DNA of 19,810 nucleotides from a bacterium. GTDB taxonomy: Bacteria; Bacillota; Clostridia; Oscillospirales; Acutalibacteraceae. Below the pieces are notes generated by a model that saw only the letters and a program-made list of their open reading frames with translations, had not been told where the DNA came from and did no database searches. Positions 1-5,890 of the stretch are shown one piece after another; position 1 is the stretch's first letter, and each line of letters opens with the position of its first letter. The position numbers and the translations under genes are program-made. The stretch is taken from NCBI GenBank assembly GCA_004560045.1, contig SFWF01000036.1, forward strand, positions 1 through 19,810, given 5' to 3'.

Positions 1-46
1 ATTCTCAATTTTATCCGCGCCGCTTACCTCTTCCCTCGGCCCCGGG

Positions 47-60
47 CCCTCGTCCCTAAC
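47..60 (-). repeat. Dispersed G-rich repeat, copy 1
   Basis: Read on the minus strand this is gttagggacgaggg, preceded by purine-rich runs of the type gggaaa-gggaaa. The same 14 bases occur on the plus strand at 8777-8790 and, with two changes, inverted at 8837-8850. It lies in the non-coding first 100 bases, just past the terminator of the vWA gene. Apart from this repeat and a short GC-rich palindrome (ggccc-c-gggcc, 38-48) I see nothing else in 1-75. Confidence 0.55.
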
Positions 61-75
61 ATTTCCCCTTTCCCT

Positions 76-101
76 AAAAAAATCCCCTCTCGGGGTTTTT
101 T
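76..101 (-). terminator. Intrinsic terminator after the vWA gene
   Basis: On the minus strand, a few bases after the vWA stop codon (TAG, 105-107), an A run leads into CCCC-gaga-GGGG, then A and seven T. The short GC stem, extended by A:T pairs and followed by a U tract, is a standard intrinsic terminator. It closes the minus-strand gene run. The plus strand also has a T run (96-101), so it could work in both directions. Confidence 0.8.
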
Positions 102-104
102 ATT

Positions 105-746
105 CTATCTTCGGCGTTTAAAATCGCGGTTTAGCTCGCGGCTCCAGTCGGCCGAGACGGGGGCGCCTGCGCAAAGGCTGTCTATTACGGTTCCGACCGA
201 CTTATAAAGAAGCCTCGTCCCCTCTCCGTCGGCACGGTAATTAACGGCGCGGTCCTTTTCTATTCCGAAATTTTCCGCCGTTTCTACCGCATCGATATTG
301 GCTCCGATAAAAAGAAACTCCCAGCCAAGCTTTTTCTTCTTTTCGATAAGCTTTTTTACCGTCGTGCTGCTGTACTTTCGGCTTGCGTTTTCCTGCCCGT
401 CGGTGGTTATAACGAAAAGGGTCTTCTCGGGGACGTCCTCGGGTCGGGCATATTTATGTATACTCTCGATATGCTCTACCGCTTCGCCGATAGCGTCGAT
501 AAGGGCGGTACAGCCGCCCACCGTATAGTCATTTTCGGTCATTTTCGGCAGGTCGGAAAGGCTTAGTCGGTCGTGGAGAAGCTCGCTGTCGCTACTAAAC
601 AGATAGGTCGAGACGAGACAGCTTCCCTCCTGCTTTTTCTGCCTTTCGAGCATAGCGTTAAAGCCGCCGACGGTGTCGCTTTCCAGCCCCGCCATAGAGC
701 CGCTTCGGTCGAGAATAAATACAAGCTCGGTGATATTGTTTTTCAT
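105..746 (-). CDS. vWA domain protein with intact MIDAS (TerY-like)
   Basis: This 213-residue protein is essentially one von Willebrand factor A domain. The metal-ion-dependent adhesion site is complete: D13-x-S15-x-S17 in the DRSGSM motif after the first hydrophobic strand, T80 in GGCTAL, and D116 in ITTDGQEN. There is no signal peptide or membrane segment, so it should be cytosolic. vWA domains bind partner proteins through a divalent metal; stand-alone TerY-like members often sit in multi-gene complexes, but the partner cannot be read from this sequence. It is the last gene of a run with an XRE-like and an ArsC/Spx-like protein. The start is set by GAGAGG eight bases upstream of ATG, and that site lies in the right arm of a 12-bp inverted repeat (752-803), suggesting control of translation. 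Domain call is sure; function is unknown. Confidence 0.9.
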   Translation of the reverse strand: MKNNITELVFILDRSGSMAGLESDTVGGFNAMLERQKKQEGSCLVSTYLFSSDSELLHDRLSLSDLPKMTENDYTVGGCTALIDAIGEAVEHIESIHKYARPEDVPEKTLFVITTDGQENASRKYSSTTVKKLIEKKKKLGWEFLFIGANIDAVETAENFGIEKDRAVNYRADGEGTRLLYKSVGTVIDSLCAGAPVSADWSRELNRDFKRRR

Positions 747-751
747 AAAGA

Positions 752-803
752 AAACCTCTCTTTCATTTGATGTCCTTAGTTTACATCGGTAAAAGAGAGG
801 TTT
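752..803 (-). promoter_or_regulatory. Nested inverted repeat covering the vWA ribosome binding site
   Basis: The arms 752-763 and 792-803 are perfect 12-base complements. Inside, 769-773 pairs with 783-787 around a 9-base loop, separated from the outer stem by a 5x4 internal loop. In the minus-strand mRNA the right outer arm is AAAGAGAGGTTT and holds the GAGAGG that serves the vWA start codon (744-746). When folded, the ribosome binding site would be masked. The structure is visible; control of vWA translation, or processing and termination after the upstream gene, is inference. Confidence 0.55.
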
Positions 804-804
804 G

Positions 805-821
805 GTCGCTTTTCAGGCGAC
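805..821 (-). repeat. Short hairpin after the ArsC/Spx-like gene
   Basis: GTCGC (805-809) pairs with GCGAC (817-821) around a 7-base loop, a few bases past the stop codon of the ArsC/Spx-like gene. There is no T run behind it on the minus strand, so it is not a classical terminator. It stands next to the larger inverted repeat at 752-803, so two hairpins fill the spacer between the two genes. Confidence 0.4.
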
Positions 822-824
822 AAA

Positions 825-1175
825 TTATTTTATATTTTCCCACTCGGCTTCCTTAAACCCGACGAGGACGAAGTCGTCGCCTATAAGGAGAGGCCTTTTT
901 ACAAGCATACCGTCGGTAGCGAGGAGGGTCAGCATCTCCTCCTCGGTCATTTCGGGGAGCCTCGTTTTAAGCTCTAACGACTTATATAAAAGGCCGCTTG
1001 TGTTAAAAAATTTCTTCAGGGGCAGGCCGCTCAGGTCATACCACTCGGTAAGCTCGGAGAGGGTCGGCCTATCGAGCTTAATATCGCGAAGCTCATATTC
1101 TATGCCGTTATCGTCCAGCCACTTTTTTGCCCTTTGACAGGTCGTGCATTTTGGATAGCAGATAAATTTAATCAT
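825..1175 (-). CDS. ArsC/Spx-family thioredoxin-fold protein
   Basis: A 116-residue protein of the ArsC/Spx family (small thioredoxin-fold proteins including arsenate reductases, Spx-type regulators and YffB-like proteins). It begins MIKFICYPKCTTC with a redox C10-x-x-C13 motif. Next come the KKWLDDNGIEYELRDI segment and, near residues 85-95, the family's VKRPLL stretch that completes the fold. The start is the ATG preceded by AAGGAG (spacing 7); a longer reading from an upstream TTG would add an unrelated Arg-rich leader and lacks a ribosome binding site. Its ATG overlaps the stop of a 16-codon ORF (TAATG). Arsenate reductase activity should not be assumed: no arsenic genes lie nearby, and many family members have unknown substrates. 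It sits between the XRE-like and vWA genes on the same strand. Confidence 0.85.
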   Translation of the reverse strand: MIKFICYPKCTTCQRAKKWLDDNGIEYELRDIKLDRPTLSELTEWYDLSGLPLKKFFNTSGLLYKSLELKTRLPEMTEEEMLTLLATDGMLVKRPLLIGDDFVLVGFKEAEWENIK

Positions 1176-1225
1176 TATTCTTCTCCTTGTTCTTCGGTGT
1201 AGTTCTCGGCGGCGCAGCAATACAT
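1175..1225 (-). CDS. Possible 16-residue small ORF coupled to the ArsC/Spx-like gene
   Basis: ATG at 1225-1223 opens MYCCAAENYTEEQGEE, ending at TAA (1175-1177), which shares one base with the downstream ATG. It is in the same frame as the XRE-like protein and begins three codons after that gene's TGA. The Cys-Cys pair and acidic tail may be chance. No clear ribosome binding site precedes it; translation would depend on coupling or stop-codon readthrough. The final codons contain the ribosome binding site of the next gene. A real peptide is possible but unproven. Confidence 0.15.
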   Translation of the reverse strand: MYCCAAENYTEEQGEE

Positions 1226-1234
1226 TTTTTCATA

Positions 1235-1774
1235 TCAGGCTCCTATAAGGCTTTGGTCGAAGGCGTAAAGGGCCTCGTTTATTTCGAAAATATTATAATT
1301 TCCCCTTGTTATAAAGTATTCGACAATAATATCGAATTTACTGCTGTGGGATAGGGCGAAGCCTGCTTTTCGGAGCAATTCCTCGGTCTCGCTAAGGGTC
1401 AGCTCCAAGGCTATCGCAAAGGCTACCGCCGTAGCTTTCGAGGGCTTATAGTCGACCCTTCCGCGTATCTTCGAAAAAAGCTTGCGGTCGATATTCGCCT
1501 TTTTATAGCACTCGGCGTCGGTCATTCCCTTTTCGTCTATCTTCCGAAGAAGCATCTGTGAAAAGCTTTCGTCAAGCTCGCGAAGCCGTTTGTCGAGCTC
1601 CGTTTCCCTGCGGAGCCTTTTGGGCATACAGAGGTCTGCCGCAATAGTCGGCGCCGCCATACGGGCACACTCGTCCCTTGCCTCTTCGGGAAATTGGGTG
1701 AAATTCAACTCGATATAGCGGGCTATTTCTAAAAGAAGCTCCTCGCTAAGCAGTCTGTTTGAGCCGTTTTCCAT
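1235..1774 (-). CDS. XRE-like helix-turn-helix protein, vWA-associated type
   Basis: A 179-residue soluble protein. Residues 1-60 are helical and variable. From about residue 70 comes a well-marked module: FSQMLLRKIDEKGMTDAECY, then KANIDRKLFSKIRG, KPSKATAVAFAIALEL, and a closing region SKFDIIVEYFI...INEALYAFDQSLIG. The middle reads like a lambda-repressor/XRE helix-turn-helix (the second helix and turn at IDRKLFSKIR). From memory this module occurs in Clostridia as a stand-alone protein beside vWA proteins and as the C-terminal part of macro-domain proteins; I cannot check that here. DNA binding is plausible but unproven. The start is fixed by AAGGAGG five bases before ATG. It begins directly after the stop codon of a 19-codon relic and heads the XRE-like/ArsC-like/vWA run. 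Confidence 0.75.
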   Translation of the reverse strand: MENGSNRLLSEELLLEIARYIELNFTQFPEEARDECARMAAPTIAADLCMPKRLRRETELDKRLRELDESFSQMLLRKIDEKGMTDAECYKKANIDRKLFSKIRGRVDYKPSKATAVAFAIALELTLSETEELLRKAGFALSHSSKFDIIVEYFITRGNYNIFEINEALYAFDQSLIGA

Positions 1775-1834
1775 TTAAGCCTCCTTATATGTTCCGGCTG
1801 TTAAGCCGCCGTGACGGATCATATAAAGAAGCAT
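1775..1834 (-). pseudogene. Relic of a histidine phosphatase N-terminus (19 codons)
   Basis: Just after the SGNH hydrolase stop, ATG at 1834 opens MLLYMIRHGGLTAGTYKEA and stops at TAA, immediately followed by the ATG of the XRE-like gene. The beginning matches the N-terminus of histidine phosphatases (phosphoglycerate mutase type), where hydrophobic residues lead into the catalytic R-H-G followed by T and G. It has a well-placed GGAGG, which lies in the last codons of the SGNH gene. The remaining ~180 residues of the family are absent, and no continuation is seen in other frames before the next gene. A deletion relic is most likely; a functional leader peptide or chance match is the alternative. 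Confidence 0.4.
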
Positions 1835-1835
1835 T

Positions 1836-2561
1836 TTAGTCCTCCAGCAGGGTGTCGAGAAGCGAGGTTGCGAAGAGCCAATTCATTTTTCTTGTGGGGT
1901 GATTTATCTTGTTGGCGAGAAGCTCGGTGGTGTTTACTCCCAGCTCGGCCATTTTCTTCCATTTTGCATAAACGTCGCAGACCTTTACGCCGTGTTTTTT
2001 GGCCAGCTCCTTGGCGGCGGCGAGATAATAGTCCAAATTGCCTGCAAGCTGACTTTCCATGGCGCCTTTGGCGCTATTTCTGTGCTTTTCGTCGGTAAGG
2101 TGGCAGGATATCTCGGTGTTCTGCATATTGGGGGTCATAAAGATGACCTCGCCGCCTGCGGCTTTAAGACGGGTGAAGATGTCGTCGAGAGCGTCGGTAT
2201 AAAGGTGAAGACCTTCCTTGCCCCAGCCGTTATCGTTAAGGCCGTAGCAGACGACGGTCAGGTCGGGGCTATAATCTAAAACGTCTCTTTGCAGTCTTTC
2301 GGCGCCTAAGGGTGCGCGGTCGCCGCTTATGCCTGCGTTTATGATATTAAGGGTGGTATCGGGGAAAAGCTCGGTTAAAATCTGATTTAAATATCCGTGA
2401 TAGGTTGCGTTTTTATCGAAAACCGCTTCAATGCTTCCGTCGTTTTTGGTATATATCTCAAAACAGCCCTGGGTGACGCTGTCCCCCAAAAATGCGATGG
2501 TGGGGCTCTTTTTACCCCAGCGATCCTTGCCCTTTTCGGCCAGCAGATTCATAATTTTCAT
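1836..2561 (-). CDS. SGNH/GDSL-family hydrolase (putative esterase), cytosolic
   Basis: A 241-residue SGNH hydrolase. Block I is FLGDSVTQG with nucleophile S28, block II is the glycine in NAGISG (about 76-80), block III is CYGLNDN with G107 and N109, and block V is NHP with H221. The usual catalytic Asp three residues before the His is Lys here (K218). SGNH enzymes remove acyl groups from sugars or lipids; the members nearest carbohydrate enzymes are often acetyl-esterases. There is no signal peptide. ATG at 2561 is supported by AAAGGAC at a spacing of 8; the second in-frame ATG three codons on has no such site. It lies 126 bp downstream of the GH106-like gene on the same strand, suggesting joint action on an acetylated glycan. 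Substrate is unknown. Confidence 0.85.
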   Translation of the reverse strand: MKIMNLLAEKGKDRWGKKSPTIAFLGDSVTQGCFEIYTKNDGSIEAVFDKNATYHGYLNQILTELFPDTTLNIINAGISGDRAPLGAERLQRDVLDYSPDLTVVCYGLNDNGWGKEGLHLYTDALDDIFTRLKAAGGEVIFMTPNMQNTEISCHLTDEKHRNSAKGAMESQLAGNLDYYLAAAKELAKKHGVKVCDVYAKWKKMAELGVNTTELLANKINHPTRKMNWLFATSLLDTLLED

Positions 2562-2607
2562 ACGTTCACGTCCTTTATCATTTTAAGATATTTTTTTCGT
2601 GGTTCGG

Positions 2608-2680
2608 TCGGTCGGAGGTGTTGGAATCGCCGACGAAAAGCCGTCTTTTCCCGACGGGTCCGCGAAGGTCCTCCGACCGA
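2608..2680. repeat. 11-bp inverted repeat filling the spacer between two hydrolase genes
   Basis: tcggtcggagg at 2608-2618 is perfectly complementary to cctccgaccga at 2670-2680. The 51-base interior has a smaller stem, ccgtc (2641-2645) with gacgg (2653-2657) around 7 bases. The left arm contains a local gtcg duplication. On the minus strand it follows the GH106-like stop codon (2688-2690), but an A run rather than a T run comes after it, so it is not a clear terminator. It may stabilise a processed mRNA end between the GH106-like and SGNH genes. Confidence 0.5.
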
Positions 2681-2687
2681 AAGCCCG

Positions 2688-5642
2688 TTAAAAGAACAGA
2701 CCGAACTCCACGAAGCAGTAGGAATCGACCCAACTTGCCTGGGCGCCTGCGCTGCCCTTGAGCCAGAGGGGGGATTTATGGAAGAAGGCTCCGGGGCCTA
2801 CCGCAAGGCATTCGCCAACACTTAAGTGGAAGGGGCCAAGCATATTTCTAAGGTTACCCTTAACGGTTATCTCAAATATGTTTTCGCCCTCGGTAAGAAG
2901 CTTCGACAGGTCGAGCTCGTAGGGCTGCCAAAGGATATCTCCCGCCGCCTTGCCGTTTACCTTGACACTCGTAACGTTGGAGCAAAGGGCCGAGAACTTA
3001 ATACTGCCCGATGCGGCCTCCTCGGCGGTTAAATTCACGACCTTTTTAAAGGTCATAGAGCCTGCGAAGAAGGGGTAGCCCTGCTGTGCGATGGCGCCGT
3101 CTAAAACCCTTTTGTTCTGCTTTACAATAGAGAAATTGCCCTCGGTCACGAGACCGCGGTTGGCAACGCCTTCAAAGGGCTTGTCGCTTATCACTCCGAA
3201 ATCGCCCGTAATATAGACCGCTTCGATCTCCATATCGTAGAAAAGCTTATTCTTTTCCGACTCGAAAAGGAGTCCGTTTCTTGCCATTTCGCGGACACGG
3301 TCGCTCTGATCGAAATCGCAGGTAAGGCTTACCTCGTTCTCCCCCTCTTTCACATAGGAGGCGATATCTATAAGGTTAAAGGCCTTATCGTGGAAGGTTC
3401 CGAGAACGGTTTTGTCGATAACCTCGCCGTTAACCCTTATCTCGAAGAGCTCGGGGGTCTCGACGGCAAGGCGCATACGTGTAAAGGCCTTTTCCTTAAT
3501 ATTAAACCTAAATACGACCTCGGTCTTGACCTTTCGGCCAAATGCTAAAGCCATTTCCTGAACGTCGCTTATGGGGATATTCTTTCCTGCACACTCGCCC
3601 TCAAAATAAAGGTCGCAGTAGTCGAGGGTTAAAATATTATCCTCGTCGGAGGTTATCTCCCACTCGCCCTTAAGCTTTTCGGTAAGGGGGATAAGGGTCT
3701 TTTTGTCGGCGCAAAGGGGCTTTGCGCGGTCGTCCTCGTAAACGAAAAGGATAAGGGAGCCTCTTGCTTCGATGTCACGCGAGACCTCAATTCCCTTTTC
3801 GGTTTTTATAAATTCTACCTGCTTTTCTTCGCCCGTAATGGGGTCGAAAATTACGGCAGAGGCACCGGGGACAGTCGCCTTAATGCTCTGCTTTAAATTA
3901 TGACGGTTATGGAAATAATAGGCCGTACAGTCGTCGAAATAACGGACAAGGAGGTTTATGAAATTCTCTTCTCCGCCGCTGGCTTTAAGGTCGAGCTTTC
4001 TGACAAAAGCGGGAAGCGTTTCGGAAAGCCTCTCTATAGCGACGGTCTTTTCGGCAAGGGCCTTATAGCCGTCGGATTTAATTCCCGCAACATAGTCGGG
4101 GGCCTTGTTTACGAAGATGATCTCGCCGCCCTGAGCCTTAAATTCCTTAAGAAGCGAAAGAGCGGTCTCGCCGAGGGTTTCCGACTCGGGGACTATAACG
4201 AGGGAATATTTCTGATTTCCGACGATAAACTTTCCGTCCTCGACCCTTCCGTGACGGTTCATAATACGGTCGTCGCCCAAGTGATACTGAATCTGATTCT
4301 TGTCCAGAACCTCCATAACCTCGATAAGACGGTGACACCAATAGTCGGTGGCCGCATTATCGATATCGGTATAATCGCCCTCGGTCAGGGTCTCCTTAAG
4401 AGTGGTCCAGCCCGATTCGATGTTGTGAAGAACCAAAACGTCGGCCTTTATCTTGCCCTCGGCCACGATATAGCCTATACGGGAAGCAAGGTCGTTAAAC
4501 TTTTTATAGTCGCTCCACCAGGGCTGATGCTTAAAGAGGGAGGCGGGATAGTCGCGCTTTCTTATTCCTCGGAGAGAATAGCCCTCAAGATGCTGACAGA
4601 GGTAGTTTATTCCGTGAACATACTGATTTTCGAGGATATTCCTTAGCTCCTCAAAGCTTACGTTCCAGCCGCAAAGGGCAAAGGTTTCGGTGAGTATCTG
4701 CTTTTTACCGAGCTGATTTGCAACCGATGCCACCTGCATCTGAATCTGAAGGTCGGCAAATCGGCGGCCTAAATTATCGATACCGGGGATATCCATATAT
4801 TCATAGTGGGGCATACAGGCGCCGTTTGAAAGCATCTGATGACCGAACCATTCTTCGATTACCATATGGCCCGTAAGGGCGGAGCCGTTTTCTTTACACC
4901 AGTCGCCGATCTGCTTCATAAAGGCCTCGGCAAACATATCGCGGATTAGCGCCCAATAGTTGTAGCGAACACGCTTACAGTCCTCGGTGTCGAAGAAAAG
5001 GGCGGGGAGCAGGGGCTTTATATCCTCGCCGTAACGGGCGGTATATTCGGCCTCTAAATCAAGGCTCCAGGGGAAGCCCTTTCGGGAAATTTGGGGCTCG
5101 TCGGTGAAAAAGCCCTTCATACCCGTCCATTTTTCGCCCAAAGCCTCCTTATAGGCCTGATGGGTCACGCGGATAAATTCGGCAATTACCTCCTTAGAGA
5201 GGGTGTCGACGTAGAAGGGGTTAATTTCATAGTAAAAATGAAGATTTTTGCCGTCTTTTTCGATATTTGTAATGGTGTGGTCGTCGTTTACGGGAGCGTC
5301 GGTGAGGCTGCAGCGGAGATATTTCTGCTGATACTTTTCGCCGAGGCCGTTAACAAGACCGCCGCCAAAGCCCGAGGGCCAGCCGTTTTCGTCGTAGCCC
5401 CAGGAAAGCATACCCGATTTTCCGCCCTCATCGCAGGCGGCAAGGATATTATCGTACCACTCGTCGGAGAGATATTCGGTCTGAAGACCGCCTCTTGCGT
5501 GCATAAAATAGCCGCCGAGGCCTGCCTCCTCCATTTCTCTGACCTGCAGACGGGTCTCGTTTACGTCAAGCTTCTCGTTCCAGCTCCAGAAGGGAGCGGG
5601 GCGATATTTCTTCGACGGGTTTTTAAGTTCGTTTTTGTTCAT
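2688..5642 (-). CDS. GH106-like glycoside hydrolase (putative alpha-L-rhamnosidase family)
   Basis: A 984-residue enzyme that opens with the barrel signature of the GH106-like family: APFWSWNEKL near 16-25, EMEEAGLGGYFMHARGGLQT near 36-55, and WGYDENGWPSGFGGG near 80-95. Likely catalytic acids are E182 in FFTDEP and E319 in ILTETF. A typical HLEGYSLRG..RKRDYP segment follows, and beta-sandwich regions occupy the C-terminal third, including the QGYPFFAGS strand. GH106 members with known activity are alpha-L-rhamnosidases, but many Clostridia proteins of this type are uncharacterised, so the sugar is uncertain. No signal peptide is visible, so it should act on imported oligosaccharides. AGGAGGT precedes the ATG at good spacing. 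It heads a minus-strand run with an SGNH hydrolase and is divergent from trkA. The reading frame is complete. Confidence 0.82.
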   Translation of the reverse strand: MNKNELKNPSKKYRPAPFWSWNEKLDVNETRLQVREMEEAGLGGYFMHARGGLQTEYLSDEWYDNILAACDEGGKSGMLSWGYDENGWPSGFGGGLVNGLGEKYQQKYLRCSLTDAPVNDDHTITNIEKDGKNLHFYYEINPFYVDTLSKEVIAEFIRVTHQAYKEALGEKWTGMKGFFTDEPQISRKGFPWSLDLEAEYTARYGEDIKPLLPALFFDTEDCKRVRYNYWALIRDMFAEAFMKQIGDWCKENGSALTGHMVIEEWFGHQMLSNGACMPHYEYMDIPGIDNLGRRFADLQIQMQVASVANQLGKKQILTETFALCGWNVSFEELRNILENQYVHGINYLCQHLEGYSLRGIRKRDYPASLFKHQPWWSDYKKFNDLASRIGYIVAEGKIKADVLVLHNIESGWTTLKETLTEGDYTDIDNAATDYWCHRLIEVMEVLDKNQIQYHLGDDRIMNRHGRVEDGKFIVGNQKYSLVIVPESETLGETALSLLKEFKAQGGEIIFVNKAPDYVAGIKSDGYKALAEKTVAIERLSETLPAFVRKLDLKASGGEENFINLLVRYFDDCTAYYFHNRHNLKQSIKATVPGASAVIFDPITGEEKQVEFIKTEKGIEVSRDIEARGSLILFVYEDDRAKPLCADKKTLIPLTEKLKGEWEITSDEDNILTLDYCDLYFEGECAGKNIPISDVQEMALAFGRKVKTEVVFRFNIKEKAFTRMRLAVETPELFEIRVNGEVIDKTVLGTFHDKAFNLIDIASYVKEGENEVSLTCDFDQSDRVREMARNGLLFESEKNKLFYDMEIEAVYITGDFGVISDKPFEGVANRGLVTEGNFSIVKQNKRVLDGAIAQQGYPFFAGSMTFKKVVNLTAEEAASGSIKFSALCSNVTSVKVNGKAAGDILWQPYELDLSKLLTEGENIFEITVKGNLRNMLGPFHLSVGECLAVGPGAFFHKSPLWLKGSAGAQASWVDSYCFVEFGLFF

Positions 5643-5655
5643 AATATCTACCTCC

Positions 5656-5754
5656 TGCGGCCAAAGGCCGCAATTAAATCCGTTTCCTCTTTGGAAACGG
5701 GTGAAATCCCTTACGGGATGAAATCACTGCGTGATGAAATCCGCTGCGGCGGAT
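5656..5754. repeat. Ladder of five consecutive short hairpins
   Basis: Five perfect stems lie in a row: 5656-5662/5666-5672 (7 bp, loop aaa), 5680-5687/5693-5700 (8 bp, loop tcttt), 5706-5710/5715-5719 (5 bp), 5723-5727/5731-5735 (5 bp, loop tgc) and 5739-5744/5749-5754 (6 bp, loop tgcg). The last three share the frame gaa-ATC...GAT-gaa and repeat every 16-17 bp with different stem sequences. This is conserved shape with changing letters, typical of an intergenic repeat element. The first stem lies next to the GH106-like ribosome binding site (5649-5655). A related single stem (tccgcc-aaa-ggcgga) is at 8866-8880. Confidence 0.7.
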
Positions 5755-5778
5755 GGCTCTTTCTTTCAAGAAAAAATG

Positions 5779-5822
5779 CGGTGGGGTTGCGCAAAAAACA
5801 CGGTGGGGTTGCGCAAAAAACA
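5779..5822. repeat. Perfect 22-bp tandem duplication
   Basis: Positions 5779-5800 and 5801-5822 are identical and abut without a gap. The unit starts cggtggggttgc and ends gcaaaaaaca. It lies between the hairpin ladder and the trkA promoter, its right end eight bases before the -35 box. It could be a duplicated operator, or part of the same repeat element as the ladder. Only two copies are in this window. Confidence 0.75.
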
Positions 5823-5829
5823 GTATATC

Positions 5830-5858
5830 TTGAATATTTCTTCATAATGAGTTATAAT
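5830..5858 (+). promoter_or_regulatory. trkA-trkH promoter
   Basis: TTGAAT (5830-5835), a 17-base spacer, and consensus TATAAT (5853-5858). Transcription would begin near 5865, giving a leader of about 25 bases before the trkA ATG at 5891. A 22-bp duplication ends just upstream of the -35 box. Confidence 0.8.
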
Positions 5859-5890
5859 TAAGATAATCTATACCCTTTAGAGGTGAATAA

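Noticed and set aside
825..1175. Arsenic resistance locus based on the ArsC-family protein
   Set aside because: No ArsR, ArsB or other arsenic gene nearby, and the family includes many proteins without arsenate activity.
3900..4646. 248-codon plus-strand ORF antisense to the GH106-like gene
   Set aside because: It lies wholly within a clear family gene on the other strand, has no ribosome binding site and no recognisable domain. Codon bias of the real gene leaves the antisense frame open.
5656..5822. CRISPR array
   Set aside because: Stems differ in sequence and spacing is 16-17 bp; the 22-bp repeat has two abutting copies without spacers, and no cas gene is present.
5091..5861. 256-codon plus-strand ORF running from within the GH106-like gene through the hairpin ladder to the trkA promoter
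   Set aside because: The first two thirds are antisense to a real gene and the rest is a translated repeat and promoter region. No family is recognised and no ribosome binding site is present.
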